Below the pieces are notes generated by a model, which was not told the origin of the DNA, searched no databases, and worked only from the letters and a program-made list of their open reading frames with translations. The position numbers and the translations under genes are program-made. 18,660 bases of DNA. It comes from Methanoculleus sp. (GTDB lineage Archaea > Halobacteriota > Methanomicrobia > Methanomicrobiales > Methanoculleaceae). The stretch covers positions 1-18,660 of the forward strand of contig JALNXI010000007.1 of assembly GCA_023230425.1 (NCBI GenBank). The letters are read 5' to 3'. This document shows positions 6,410-14,759 of this stretch, piece by piece. The first letter of the stretch is position 1. Each line of letters starts with the position of its first letter.

Positions 6410-7834
6410 TCAGAACGGCCCGTCCTGCTCGAAGCTCCTCTGCAGCCGGATGGCAAGTTCCGCCTTAAAGAGCTCCTTTCCAAGGTAGGCGGCGTGGTCG
6501 AGCCGGGAGAGGCTCCCGTTCACGAGGAGGGTGTAAAAGACGTCTTCCCAGCACTTCCCCCGCACGGCACGGCCCCGGTGGACCGCCACGATACAGTCCC
6601 CCTCGATGCCTATGCGGATGCACCCGAGGGGATCATAGGTGATCTCGTCCGGCACGGGGTACGCATCCATGATACCGTCATACTCAAGCGGCGGTTCGCG
6701 CCGTCGCCGTTTCTCTTTCAGTACCAGAAGGTCGAGCCCCAGGTCTTTGGGGTACGGGCGGTCGATCATCAGCGCCATCATATCGGTTGCCCGCCGCATC
6801 TCCGCCACCGATCCCCGGGTCTTATCGCTGTGCTCGCTTGTGAAGACGACGGCGGCGCCGACCTCGTACGCCATACCCGCAAGCAGCGCATTCTCCCCGG
6901 GAGAGTCGGCGTCCAGCAGTTCAACGACGTTGCCCGCCCCGAAGAAGAGCGGGTAAGGGACCTCCGGGAACCCCGAGAGCGAAGCGACGAGCCCGGAGCC
7001 CACCGGCTGGAGGAGGGGATCGGCGATCAGGCAGGAGATCCCGACCTCCTCTGCCGCGGCCAGGTTCTCTTGAAGCGTCCGTTCCCGCGGCACCACGACC
7101 GCGGCCGCTCCGGCATCCGCGACCGCCTCTCCGACGACTGGGATGTTTCCCTCGTGCAGGGAGAGCACCAGGTCGGCACGGAAGAGCGCCGCCGCAATGA
7201 GGAGAGGATCCTGTGTATCGACCGCCAGAGGGCCTTCGATATCCGCGAGAACTGAGAAGCATCTCCTCACGTCCTCGGCGGTCGCGTCGAAACCAAATCC
7301 CAGGTCCACGATGTCGGCCCCGGCGGCAAAGAACCCCCGAACCTCATCGACCAGGTCGTCGCGCTTGTGCGCGTCCATGATCTCCGCAAGCACCTTCATC
7401 CTTGAACTCCCGCCGATCTTTGTGCCCCGGATAATGAAGTCAGAATCCGCCTCTGCTTCACGGAGCGCCACCTGGCGGCAGGCCTCTTTGCGGCGCGTAT
7501 CTGTGAGGAAGTCATCGGCAGGGACGGTCTTTGAGAGCCGGACGCGATCGAGCACGCTGAGGACCAGCGGGAGGTCGGCGGCATGCCGCGGGCCCCGGTA
7601 GACCGGGACGCCGGTGTCGCGTTCGACATCGGCAAAAGATGCGGTGCACATTCCGGAGACGATCGCCATACCGTAGTCGCTGCCTGCGAGCAGCCTCCGG
7701 AGGTCGCCGGGCGCAAGGAACGATGCGATATCGCCGGTGACCACCACATCTATCTCGTAGCGGTCGCTGAACCGCTCAGCCGCCGCCTTCACGATTGCGA
7801 CCGTTGCCGATCCGGTCGGGAGGAGAATGCGCAT
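6410..7834 (-). CDS. Dihydropteroate synthase-like protein (methanogen type, MJ0107 family)
   Basis: The 474-residue product matches the methanogen dihydropteroate synthase-related family (MJ0107-like). An N-terminal alpha/beta domain (about 1-130, MRILLPTGSATV...) precedes a TIM-barrel pterin-binding-like domain (about 133-395) with GTKIGGSSRMK, GADIVDLGFG and GPLAVDTQD segments corresponding to DHPS substrate loops. A C-terminal extension of about 80 residues follows. It is presumed to act in tetrahydromethanopterin synthesis, joining the pterin to the ribofuranosyl-aminobenzene unit; the exact reaction is not settled as far as I know. The ATG at 7834 is chosen; an upstream in-frame TTG at 7843 would add three residues. 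The gap to the divergent PHP gene is only 43 bp, with weak SDs, so both may be leaderless. Confidence 0.82.
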   Translation of the reverse strand: MRILLPTGSATVAIVKAAAERFSDRYEIDVVVTGDIASFLAPGDLRRLLAGSDYGMAIVSGMCTASFADVERDTGVPVYRGPRHAADLPLVLSVLDRVRLSKTVPADDFLTDTRRKEACRQVALREAEADSDFIIRGTKIGGSSRMKVLAEIMDAHKRDDLVDEVRGFFAAGADIVDLGFGFDATAEDVRRCFSVLADIEGPLAVDTQDPLLIAAALFRADLVLSLHEGNIPVVGEAVADAGAAAVVVPRERTLQENLAAAEEVGISCLIADPLLQPVGSGLVASLSGFPEVPYPLFFGAGNVVELLDADSPGENALLAGMAYEVGAAVVFTSEHSDKTRGSVAEMRRATDMMALMIDRPYPKDLGLDLLVLKEKRRRREPPLEYDGIMDAYPVPDEITYDPLGCIRIGIEGDCIVAVHRGRAVRGKCWEDVFYTLLVNGSLSRLDHAAYLGKELFKAELAIRLQRSFEQDGPF

Positions 7835-7877
7835 ACACTTCAATTATTATCCAACAGGTGACAAATAATCTGATCTC
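7835..7877. promoter_or_regulatory. Compact divergent promoter region
   Basis: Forty-three bases separate two divergent start codons. The AT-rich AATTATTAT core (7842-7850) sits about 27 to 35 bp upstream of the plus-strand ATG at 7878, the spacing expected for a TATA box of a leaderless transcript. A GGTGA at 7858-7862 is too far from that ATG to be an efficient ribosome site. The minus-strand promoter must overlap or lie within the PHP gene start. Confidence 0.4.
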
Positions 7878-8543
7878 ATGCTGCGGTGCGATCTGCATGT
7901 CCATACCAGGTTCTCCAGGGACGGAGAGAGTAGTGTGGAGGAAATCCTCCAGCGGGCGGAGGCGGTCGGCCTCGATGCCATCGCTATCACCGATCACGAT
8001 ACAGTGGAAGGCGCCCGCTACGCCCTCCAGTACGACACCTCCGTGATCGTGATCCCGGGAACCGAGATATCGACGAGACAGGGTCACCTGCTCGCCCTCG
8101 GGGTCACGGAGCCCCTACCGGCAGGGCTTGACTTCCTCGATACCGTCGCCCTGGCCCATGCTCAGGGGGCCCTGTTGATCCTCCCACACCCCTACCATCG
8201 CTGGCGCCACGGCGTCGGGAGGAGGCTCGCGGCCGGTATCGGAGCGGTGGATGCGGTGGAGATCTTCAACAGCCGCTACATCACCGGGTCGGCGAACCGG
8301 AAAGCCGCAGCCATTGCACGGCGACTCGGAAAGCCCGGCGTTGCCGGGAGCGACGCCCACAACGCCCGTTATGTCGGGTTCGGGGTCACGTACGTCACGG
8401 CCGAGCCGAATGCGGCCTCCATCCTCTCTGCGATCCGGGAAGGGCGGACGATGGCAGGAGGGAGGATGACCCCGCTGCACACCTACACCCGCCAGTCCAT
8501 CAAGGGCGCTCTCCGGAGGATTCGACGAACGGTACAGCAATGA
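7878..8543 (+). CDS. PHP-domain phosphoesterase
   Basis: The 221-residue protein has the full set of PHP metal-binding motifs: [11 protein letters not shown] near the start (His7, His9), ITDHDT (Asp39, His40), GTEIST (Glu63), HPYH near 104-107 and GSDAH near 157-161. It is a single-domain cytosolic protein like the PHP phosphoesterases that act on small phosphorylated compounds such as histidinol phosphate or cyclic phosphates; the substrate cannot be told. The stop codon overlaps the truA start by ATGA, indicating coupled translation. No SD is seen at its own start, in keeping with a leaderless transcript. Confidence 0.87.
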   Translation: MLRCDLHVHTRFSRDGESSVEEILQRAEAVGLDAIAITDHDTVEGARYALQYDTSVIVIPGTEISTRQGHLLALGVTEPLPAGLDFLDTVALAHAQGALLILPHPYHRWRHGVGRRLAAGIGAVDAVEIFNSRYITGSANRKAAAIARRLGKPGVAGSDAHNARYVGFGVTYVTAEPNAASILSAIREGRTMAGGRMTPLHTYTRQSIKGALRRIRRTVQQ

Positions 8544-9343
8544 ACCTGGCGTTCCGCTTCTCGTACTTCGGGGACCGTTTCTTCGGCTCGCAGATGCAGC
8601 CTCTGCTCCGTACCGTGGAGGGCGAGTTCATCGCGGCCTGCAAGCGCCTGAACCTCTTCGGCGACTGGCGGGAGGCAAACTTTGTCACCGCCGGTCGCAC
8701 CGATCGCGGGGTGCATGCCCGGGGCCAGGTCTGCTCGTTCCAGACAGACAGGGTGGACCGGGCGATAGGGGTACTGAACCAGGTGCTCCCGGCCGACATC
8801 TGGTGTACGGCGTGGGCCGGGGTGCCGGACGAGTTCCACCCACGTTACAGCGCCGCATCGAGGACCTACCGCTACTACTTCTCCCCTGCCCCGGGCAACG
8901 TCGTCGCCATGCATGAAGCGGCACAGGAGTTCGTCGGGCGGCATGACTTCTCGTCGTTCTCCCGCGTCGGCGACCGGAACCCCGAACGGAGTATCCTTGC
9001 GGCACGGGTCTTTGAGGATGGGCCGTTCGCCGTCTTTGAGGTGACGGGGGAGAGTTTTCTCTGGAACATGGTCCGGTGCATGGCGACAGCGCTCGAACGG
9101 GTGGGGAGGGGCAAGGCGGGTGCCGGGGAGATCACCCGGCTCCTTACAGGGCCGGCGGAGCAGAGGCTCCCTGCCGCTCCTCCCGGGGGGCTGATCCTCT
9201 GGGATATCAGTTATGGAGTCTCCTTTACGCCACTCCCAACCGACGAGAAGAGCTGCCGGTACCTTGCCGAACGCCACCGCTACCACAATCTCATGGCGGA
9301 GATGTCCACGCTCCTTGCACCAGGAGAGAAGCTGCCGGAGTGA
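8540..9343 (+). CDS. truA: tRNA pseudouridine synthase A
   Basis: The 267-residue protein has the TruA signature [13 protein letters not shown], with catalytic Asp55, and later TruA-family segments including SRTYRYYF (about 107-114), HDFSSFS (about 135-141) and FLWNMVRCM (about 174-182). TruA converts uridines at positions 38-40 of the tRNA anticodon arm to pseudouridine; archaeal forms have the same fold. Length is normal. It overlaps the PHP gene by four bases, probably as the second gene of a two-gene transcript. The C-terminal tail of about 45 residues after WDISYG is more variable than the core. Confidence 0.92.
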   Translation: MNLAFRFSYFGDRFFGSQMQPLLRTVEGEFIAACKRLNLFGDWREANFVTAGRTDRGVHARGQVCSFQTDRVDRAIGVLNQVLPADIWCTAWAGVPDEFHPRYSAASRTYRYYFSPAPGNVVAMHEAAQEFVGRHDFSSFSRVGDRNPERSILAARVFEDGPFAVFEVTGESFLWNMVRCMATALERVGRGKAGAGEITRLLTGPAEQRLPAAPPGGLILWDISYGVSFTPLPTDEKSCRYLAERHRYHNLMAEMSTLLAPGEKLPE

Positions 9344-9515
9344 TCCGCCTGCTGGTCGTATAGCACTGGTGGCATGTATATCCAGATATAATATTTTCGG
9401 ATGCGGCAATAGTGGAGGAGAGGAGATCAGGAAACGGGTCCTTCTCGTTATCGCTGTTTTAAAAGGATCCGGCCGCAGACGGTGAATCTTCCAAAGGCGG
9501 TGCGGCAGGGTAAAT

Positions 9516-9530
9516 CGGGCATTCTGCCCG
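9516..9530 (+). terminator. Candidate hairpin downstream of truA
   Basis: CGGGCA (9516-9521) and TGCCCG (9525-9530) form a 6-bp stem with a TTC loop about 170 bp after the truA stop. It lacks a clear T-run, so its role as terminator is weak. Confidence 0.3.
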
Positions 9531-9700
9531 CCACCCGAGAATACTATGCTTAATCTTTTCGAATAAAGACGCACAATAAAACTCAACTCTGCCGGAATCA
9601 TGGCATAAGGGCCATCCGTCATCGAACAATACGAGATATTAAGTCTTATTTCTTGATCAGGAACACTTAATTAGCCGGGTAGGAATTTAGAGGCCCCCCA

Positions 9701-9720
9701 GTAAATAATATATCATTTAC
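9701..9720. promoter_or_regulatory. Imperfect 20-bp palindrome, candidate operator
   Basis: GTAAAT at 9701-9706 is mirrored by ATTTAC at 9715-9720, and the central ATATAT is self-complementary. Only one base pair (positions 7 and 14) breaks the symmetry. It lies about 30 bp upstream of the TATA-like box and about 110 bp upstream of the first cluster gene, suited to a dimeric regulator. Because AT-rich DNA forms palindromes by chance, function remains inference. Confidence 0.5.
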
Positions 9721-9736
9721 AAAGCCATTTTGTTAA

Positions 9737-9759
9737 TTATATAAGGTTAATAATAACCT
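9737..9759 (+). promoter_or_regulatory. TATA-like promoter with adjoining inverted repeat for the polysaccharide cluster
   Basis: TTATATAA at 9737-9744 is a good archaeal TATA box; initiation would be expected near 9767. AGGTTA (9744-9749) and TAACCT (9754-9759), separated by four bases, form an inverted repeat just downstream of it, where a repressor could block transcription. A second TATA-like TTAATATATG at about 9761-9770 could instead drive a start near 9793. Either would give the GT2 gene a short leader. Confidence 0.5.
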
Positions 9760-9811
9760 ATTAATATATGCCAGCACAGTCCCGTTTCAGTACGTCAAGA
9801 GGGGAAAGTGG

Positions 9812-10966
9812 ATGTACGACAAGGATCCGGTTCGGGCGAGACCACCCGCTCACCTGGAGGGGTGGTTCGCCGAAGAGACAACTGTGCCATTGCCACAGTA
9901 CATAGATGCAGAGACAGACAGATGGATCGAACGACATATACCCCGGAGTATCGGGCAGGAGAACCCGATAGATATTCCTGCTCTCCATTGTGAGGTTCAG
10001 GAGCAGGCCAATCCTCTGCGGACGCCAGCGGCCCCCGTACACCGGTGGATGGTGAATGAGACCGCCGATGCTACCACCATCCCATCCCGCCGGTCGGGCA
10101 GAGTGAGAACCCTTGCGGCGATCCCCTGTTTCAACGAGGAGGTCGCCATCGGCTCGATCGTCCTGATGGCCCGGTTGCATGCCGATGAAGTTCTTGTGGT
10201 AGATGACGGGTGTACGGACGGCACCGCAAAGGTTGCCCGGGATGCCGGAGCGACCGTCATCTCTCACGGAGCACAGATGGGGAAAGGACGGGGGATAAAG
10301 AGTGCTCTCCGGTATGCAGTCGATCAAAACTACGACTGCCTGGTCTTCATGGACGGAGATGGTCAGCACAACCCCGGGGAGATACCCCTCCTGACTGAGC
10401 CGATACTCGCCGATACCGCCGATCTCGTCATCGGGTTCCGGACCTTCGATCAGATGCCCTTTTACCGGAGATTTGGCCGGGCAGTCCTCGATATCGTCTC
10501 GAGCAACGGCTACTCGATAACCGACTCGCAGTGCGGGTTCCGGGCGCTGAACAGGAGAACCATGGAAGCAATGCTTGATACACTAAAAAAGGATGATTTC
10601 TCGACCGAATCGGAGATGCTCCGGGCCGCCCAGGAGAAGCGCCTGCGTGTCGGGGAGACACCGATCAACTGTAAATACGGTGGTTTTGATACATCCACAA
10701 AGAATCCCGTGTCCCACGGAATAGAGGTGCTCGGATCGATATTCTGGCTCACTGTGGAGAAGAAGCCTCTCCTGCATATCGGTCTCCCGGGGCTTGCCGC
10801 GGTCCTCGCCGGCATGTTTCTCCTTCTTCAGTTCCTCCGGGAATTCAGTGAGACAGGTCTCGTCCAGATCGGGCAGGGCATGCTTGTATCGCTCCTCCTG
10901 ATCCCGGGGACCGTCGCTCTCATGGTGGGCCTGATGCTTGCCCTTATTGCAAGGCTGCGGGAGTGA
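9812..10966 (+). CDS. Membrane-anchored family 2 glycosyltransferase (DPM1/WcaA-like)
   Basis: The 384-residue protein has a GT2 (GT-A) catalytic domain at about 100-300, with LAAIPCFNEE (101-110), VVDDGCTDGT (129-138), and the DGDGQ metal and donor site (181-185). Two hydrophobic helices follow (about 325-343 and 357-379), as in archaeal dolichyl-phosphate sugar synthases and polyprenyl-phosphate transferases, so it may load a lipid carrier at the membrane. The unusual part is about 100 residues before the catalytic domain, Pro- and charge-rich and without recognisable domain. An internal ATG at 10049 (residue 80) would remove most of it, but its SD is weak. The chosen ATG has GAGGGG upstream. 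First gene of the cluster; it ends just before wecB. Confidence 0.85.
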   Translation: MYDKDPVRARPPAHLEGWFAEETTVPLPQYIDAETDRWIERHIPRSIGQENPIDIPALHCEVQEQANPLRTPAAPVHRWMVNETADATTIPSRRSGRVRTLAAIPCFNEEVAIGSIVLMARLHADEVLVVDDGCTDGTAKVARDAGATVISHGAQMGKGRGIKSALRYAVDQNYDCLVFMDGDGQHNPGEIPLLTEPILADTADLVIGFRTFDQMPFYRRFGRAVLDIVSSNGYSITDSQCGFRALNRRTMEAMLDTLKKDDFSTESEMLRAAQEKRLRVGETPINCKYGGFDTSTKNPVSHGIEVLGSIFWLTVEKKPLLHIGLPGLAAVLAGMFLLLQFLREFSETGLVQIGQGMLVSLLLIPGTVALMVGLMLALIARLRE

Positions 10967-11004
10967 GCGGGAGTGAGATATACGATGCAGAGGAGGAGCG
11001 CATA

Positions 11005-12084
11005 ATGATCGGAATAATACTCGGCACGCGACCGGAGATCATCAAGATGTCTCCCGTCATCAGGGAGTGCGAGAGGAGAGCTCTCGACTACTTCATCCTT
11101 CACACAGGACAGCACTACTCCTACGAGATGGACCGGCTCTTCTTTGAAGAACTCGAACTCCCGGCCCCCGACTACAACCTCGACGTGGGCTCCGGGACTC
11201 AGGCCGGCCAGACGGCGAAGATCATGACCGGCGTCGAGGATGTCCTGGCGAAAGAGTCGCCCGACCTTGTCCTGGTGCAGGGGGACACGAACACCGTCAT
11301 GGCCGGGGCTCTCGCCGCATCGAAACTTCATGTGCGGGTCGGGCACATCGAGGCAGGTCTCCGGAGTTTCAACCGCTGGATGCCGGAGGAGATCAACCGG
11401 GTACTTACCGACCACATATCGGATTACCTCTTTGCCCCGACAGAGAACGCCAGGGAGAATCTCCTCGGGGAAGGCATTGCTGATGAAAAGATCTGCGTGA
11501 CCGGCAACACCGTCGTCGATGCGGTCTACCAGAACCTCGACATATCGAAGAGAAAAGTCAACGTCCTCAAAGACCTCGACCTCGAGCCCCACGAATACTT
11601 CCTCGTCACCGCCCACCGGCAGGAGAACGTGGACAACCGGGTGCGGCTCAAGGAGATCCTGAAAGGACTTGAGGAGGTGCAGAAGGAGTTTTCTCTGCCG
11701 GTCGTCTTTCCGGTTCACCCGAGGACCGAGAAGCGGATCAAAGAACTGGGCATCGGGGTAGACGGATTAAACCTCACCAAACCCTTTGGGTTCCTTGAAT
11801 TCCTGCAGTTAGAGTCGCAGGCGAAGCTCGTGCTGACTGATTCCGGTGGTGTCCAGGAAGAAACCTGCGTTCTCGGCGTTCCCTGCGCTACGATGCGCTA
11901 CGATACGGAACGGCCCGAGACGCTGGATGTCGGATCGAACATCCTGGTCGGTGCCGACTCGGGGAGGATCCTTGAAGGGGTCCGCTCCGCGGTTACCTGG
12001 AAACGTGGTTGGGAGAACCCCTATGGGGATGGAATCGCCGGAAAAATGATCATCATGGTCTGTGCAGCCGCGCGATCCCAATGA
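11005..12084 (+). CDS. wecB: UDP-N-acetylglucosamine 2-epimerase
   Basis: The 359-residue protein is a non-hydrolysing UDP-GlcNAc 2-epimerase, giving UDP-ManNAc. It shows the family blocks LGTRPEIIKMSPVI (6-19), TGQHYS (34-39), VQGDTNTVMA (91-100), GHIEAGLRSF (113-122), AHRQENV (203-209), HPRTEKRI (238-245) and DSGGVQEE (279-286), including the acidic and histidine residues needed for elimination and re-addition. The start at 11005 is chosen because AGGAGGAG at 10991-10998 lies six bases upstream; an upstream in-frame GTG at 10963 overlaps the GT2 stop and would add 14 unconserved residues. The C-terminal tail is short but near normal. It sits directly before wecC, as in other archaeal ManNAcA pathways. 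Confidence 0.93.
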   Translation: MIGIILGTRPEIIKMSPVIRECERRALDYFILHTGQHYSYEMDRLFFEELELPAPDYNLDVGSGTQAGQTAKIMTGVEDVLAKESPDLVLVQGDTNTVMAGALAASKLHVRVGHIEAGLRSFNRWMPEEINRVLTDHISDYLFAPTENARENLLGEGIADEKICVTGNTVVDAVYQNLDISKRKVNVLKDLDLEPHEYFLVTAHRQENVDNRVRLKEILKGLEEVQKEFSLPVVFPVHPRTEKRIKELGIGVDGLNLTKPFGFLEFLQLESQAKLVLTDSGGVQEETCVLGVPCATMRYDTERPETLDVGSNILVGADSGRILEGVRSAVTWKRGWENPYGDGIAGKMIIMVCAAARSQ

Positions 12085-12103
12085 TTGCACGAGGAAGATA
12101 CAC

Positions 12104-13477
12104 ATGAAGATCTGTGTACTGGGATTAGGATACATAGGATTGCCGACCGCGTTGCTGTTTGCTGCTCACGGTGCGGATGTTGTGGGTATCGATGTGAAGC
12201 AGAGCGTGGTCGATTGCCTGAATCACGGGAACCTCCCCTTCAGGGAACCGGGGATCGAGGACCTGTACCGCGAGGCAAAAGAACGGTTTGTCGCCAGGAC
12301 TGAACCTGAGGCTGCGGACGTATTCCTGATCGCCGTGCCGACGCCGCTCGACCCGGCAACAAAGGTCTCCGACCTTTCATACGTCAAGAAAGCAGCCGGC
12401 ACGATAGCCCCCCACCTCAGTGAGGGGGATCTGGTCATCCTCGAATCGACCGTCCCGCCCGGAACAAGTGAGCGGGTCGTCATCCCCAGGCTTGAAAAGA
12501 ACGGCGTCGCTGTCGGAGACTTCTTATACGCCCACTGCCCTGAACGGGCAATCCCCGGGCGGACCTTACAGGAGATGACAGAGAACAGCCGCATCATCGG
12601 GGGGTATGACCGGGAATCCACCGACCGGGCGACCTCCATCTACCAGACCTTCGTCCGCGGACAGATATACCAGACCGATACGCGGACAGCGGAGTTTGTC
12701 AAACTGATGGAGAACACCTGCCGTGACGTGAACATCGCGCTCGCGAACGAGTTTGCTCAGCTTGCCGAGGAGTGCGGGATCAACGTCTGGGAGGCCATCA
12801 CACTTGCAAACAAGCACCCACGGGTCTCCATCCTCAATCCCGGCCCGGGAGTGGGAGGACACTGCATCGCCATCGATCCCTGGTTCCTGACCGAGAACTC
12901 AACACGGTGCAGGATGGTCTCCACGGCGCGGGAGGTCAACGATTCCATGCCGAACTACGTGCTGCACGTCGCTCGCAGCCTGCTTGCCGGCATCAGGGAT
13001 CCGACGATCAGCATCTTCGGTGTCGCCTACAAGGGCAACATCGGCGATACCCGGGAGAGCCCGGCATTCAAATTCATCCAGCTCGCTGAGAACGAAGGGT
13101 ATGCCGTCAGGTGCCACGACCCGTATGTGGAGATGTTCCCCTATCCCCTCATGGATATGGCGGATGCGGCGACCGGGAGCGACTGTATCGCCGTACTCAC
13201 CGATCACGAGAGTTTCAGAACGATCGACCCGGCAGTGCTCCGGATGAGAACGAAGTTCGTCATAGACGCGAGGAACATACTCGACCACGAGAAGTGGGCC
13301 GGCCACGGCTTTGCCGTCAGGGTGCTGGGTGACGGTTCATCGGTGCAGCCGGTGCCTCTCGGCGAGATCATGCCTTCGGCGAGCCTGTACTCCACAGACA
13401 CGGCGCGATCAATCGCATCCCCATCACCGCCGTCTATTTCTCTACTCTCTCCAAACGGCCGGGAGGGCTTCCTCTAG
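12104..13477 (+). CDS. wecC: UDP-N-acetyl-D-mannosaminuronate dehydrogenase
   Basis: The 457-residue protein belongs to the UDP-sugar 6-dehydrogenase family and, following wecB, most likely oxidises UDP-ManNAc to UDP-ManNAcA in two NAD-dependent steps. It has the N-terminal Rossmann motif GLGYIGLP, the VPTPLDP loop, ESTVPPGT (near 115-122), KLMENTCRDVN with catalytic Lys200, and the nucleophile Cys254 in GVGGHCIAIDP. The VAYKGNIGDTRESPA block marks the C-terminal domain. The ATG at 12104 has GAGGAAG upstream and lies 19 bp after wecB. The last 46 or so residues (about 412-457) are rich in Ser and Pro and exceed the family's usual end near VLGDG, an oddity. UDP-glucose dehydrogenase is an alternative, less likely here. 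Confidence 0.92.
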   Translation: MKICVLGLGYIGLPTALLFAAHGADVVGIDVKQSVVDCLNHGNLPFREPGIEDLYREAKERFVARTEPEAADVFLIAVPTPLDPATKVSDLSYVKKAAGTIAPHLSEGDLVILESTVPPGTSERVVIPRLEKNGVAVGDFLYAHCPERAIPGRTLQEMTENSRIIGGYDRESTDRATSIYQTFVRGQIYQTDTRTAEFVKLMENTCRDVNIALANEFAQLAEECGINVWEAITLANKHPRVSILNPGPGVGGHCIAIDPWFLTENSTRCRMVSTAREVNDSMPNYVLHVARSLLAGIRDPTISIFGVAYKGNIGDTRESPAFKFIQLAENEGYAVRCHDPYVEMFPYPLMDMADAATGSDCIAVLTDHESFRTIDPAVLRMRTKFVIDARNILDHEKWAGHGFAVRVLGDGSSVQPVPLGEIMPSASLYSTDTARSIASPSPPSISLLSPNGREGFL

Positions 13478-13550
13478 CCCCACACAGTTTGGCGAGGGAT
13501 GAATCAACAATCAGCCTCCGCAGCCGTAATCAGACAGTACGAGGAGTTAC

Positions 13551-14759
13551 ATGAAACGGGTATGTATCATATCACAACACTTCCCACCGGAGAAATCAGG
13601 AAACGCATCACGTATCTATGATACCGCCGTGCATCTTGCGAACCTGGGTGTTGACGTGACCGTGCTTGCACCCCACCCCACGTTTCCCGCCGGTTCGTTC
13701 CCACGCACCTGGCAGCGGTCGGACGTGCAGGAGGTCGACGGCGTCCGGGTTGTACGTCTCTGGACATGGCAGCCAATCTCCGGGGATCCGGGGTTTGTAA
13801 GCAGGATGGCATATTACCTCCTCTTCCCGCTCCACGCTACGCTCTGGCTCCTCTCTGCCCGGAGCCGGTTCGACGTGATCGTCACGTCTGCACCCCCCCT
13901 CTTTACCGGGATCCCGGGGTACGTCCTGAAGCGCGTGTCGTCGGTGAAGTGGATCCTCGATATCCGCGACCTCTGGATCGACGCATCGATAAGTCTTGGG
14001 TTCCTGCGAGAAGGGAGCATCTACGAGAAGTTGAGCCGGAGGTTCGAGCAGATGTGCCTCGCGCGGGCGGACCTCGTCGGCGTCACGACAGAAGAACTCG
14101 GGCGGAGGATCTCGTCGCGCTACCGGGTCACGGCTCCCCTGGAACTGATGCCCAACGGGGTCAATACCGACTTCTTCCGCCCCACAAACGGCGGAAAGAA
14201 GCAGCAGATCATCTACGCCGGCAACGTCGGGCATGCTCAGGACCTCGATAAGGTGGCTCTGGCCGTCAAGTCGATGAACGGCACCTACAACCTGAGATTC
14301 CTCATCGTCGGCGACGGCGACACGAGGGAGCACCTCGAGCGGCTGGTGAAGACCGAGAACCTGACCGACTCAGTCATCTTTACAGGCATCCTTCCACGCG
14401 AGGAGATCCCGCGGCTGCTCTCCGAATCGCTCCTGGGGGTGGCGCCCTTAAAGAGGCTCGCGAACCTCGAGTATGCTGCTCCTACCAAGGCCTACGAGTA
14501 CATGGCGTGCGAGTTACCCTTCGTCGGCTGCGGGGACGGCGAGATCGCCCATCTCGCAGAGGAGTCGGGTGCCGGGGTCATCGCCGGCAACACGCCTGAG
14601 GCGATCGCCGCGACACTCTCCTCACTCCTGGACGACCCGGGGAGGATGGAGGAGATGGGCCGCCGGGGGCGGGAGTATGTCACAGAGCACTACGACCGGA
14701 GAGCGGTCGCCCTGAAACTGAAGCAGCATATCGAGAGGATGACATGGACGAGCGCCTGA
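13551..14759 (+). CDS. WbuB-like family 4 glycosyltransferase
   Basis: The 402-residue protein has a GT-B fold: an N-terminal acceptor domain starting CIISQHFPPEKSGNASRI, and a C-terminal donor domain with YAGNVGHAQ (222-230), LIVGDGDTRE (251-260) and PTKAYEYMACELPFVG (311-326), where Glu316 and its surroundings form the GT4 E-x7-E type site. It resembles WbuB-type transferases that add amino sugars such as N-acetyl-fucosamine to lipid-linked glycans. Donor and acceptor cannot be set from sequence; with wecB and wecC upstream, ManNAcA or a related sugar is a natural guess. GAGGAG at 13541-13546 gives a strong ribosome site. The gap after wecC is 73 bp, and its end overlaps the next gene by 16 bp. 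Confidence 0.88.
   Translation: MKRVCIISQHFPPEKSGNASRIYDTAVHLANLGVDVTVLAPHPTFPAGSFPRTWQRSDVQEVDGVRVVRLWTWQPISGDPGFVSRMAYYLLFPLHATLWLLSARSRFDVIVTSAPPLFTGIPGYVLKRVSSVKWILDIRDLWIDASISLGFLREGSIYEKLSRRFEQMCLARADLVGVTTEELGRRISSRYRVTAPLELMPNGVNTDFFRPTNGGKKQQIIYAGNVGHAQDLDKVALAVKSMNGTYNLRFLIVGDGDTREHLERLVKTENLTDSVIFTGILPREEIPRLLSESLLGVAPLKRLANLEYAAPTKAYEYMACELPFVGCGDGEIAHLAEESGAGVIAGNTPEAIAATLSSLLDDPGRMEEMGRRGREYVTEHYDRRAVALKLKQHIERMTWTSA

Larger units (their letters stand above)
9344..9811. other. AT-rich intergenic and regulatory stretch before the polysaccharide cluster
   Basis: This 468-bp stretch has no convincing gene. Open frames here are short and show no recognisable motif. It includes a 6-bp stem with a TTC loop at 9516-9530 that may help end the PHP-truA transcript, AT-rich sequence from about 9540, an imperfect 20-bp palindrome at 9701-9720, and a TATA-like box with an inverted repeat at 9737-9759. 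Base composition is clearly lower in GC than the flanking genes, and such a long leader suggests regulation of the downstream cluster. Confidence 0.6.

Noticed and set aside
6107..7255. Plus-strand open frame of 382 codons
   Set aside because: It is antisense to the FAS1 gene start and the DHPS-like gene and crosses the promoter gap between them; no family resemblance.
9344..9485. Possible small protein after truA ending with a KRVLLVIAVL-like stretch
   Set aside because: The frame has no independent start with supporting context, runs through the 3' part of truA in another frame, and the hydrophobic stretch is short.
8483..9622. Minus-strand open frame of 379 codons opposite truA
   Set aside because: It is antisense to truA, which has a full catalytic motif. 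The opposite frame shows no domain and extends into the AT-rich gap by chance.
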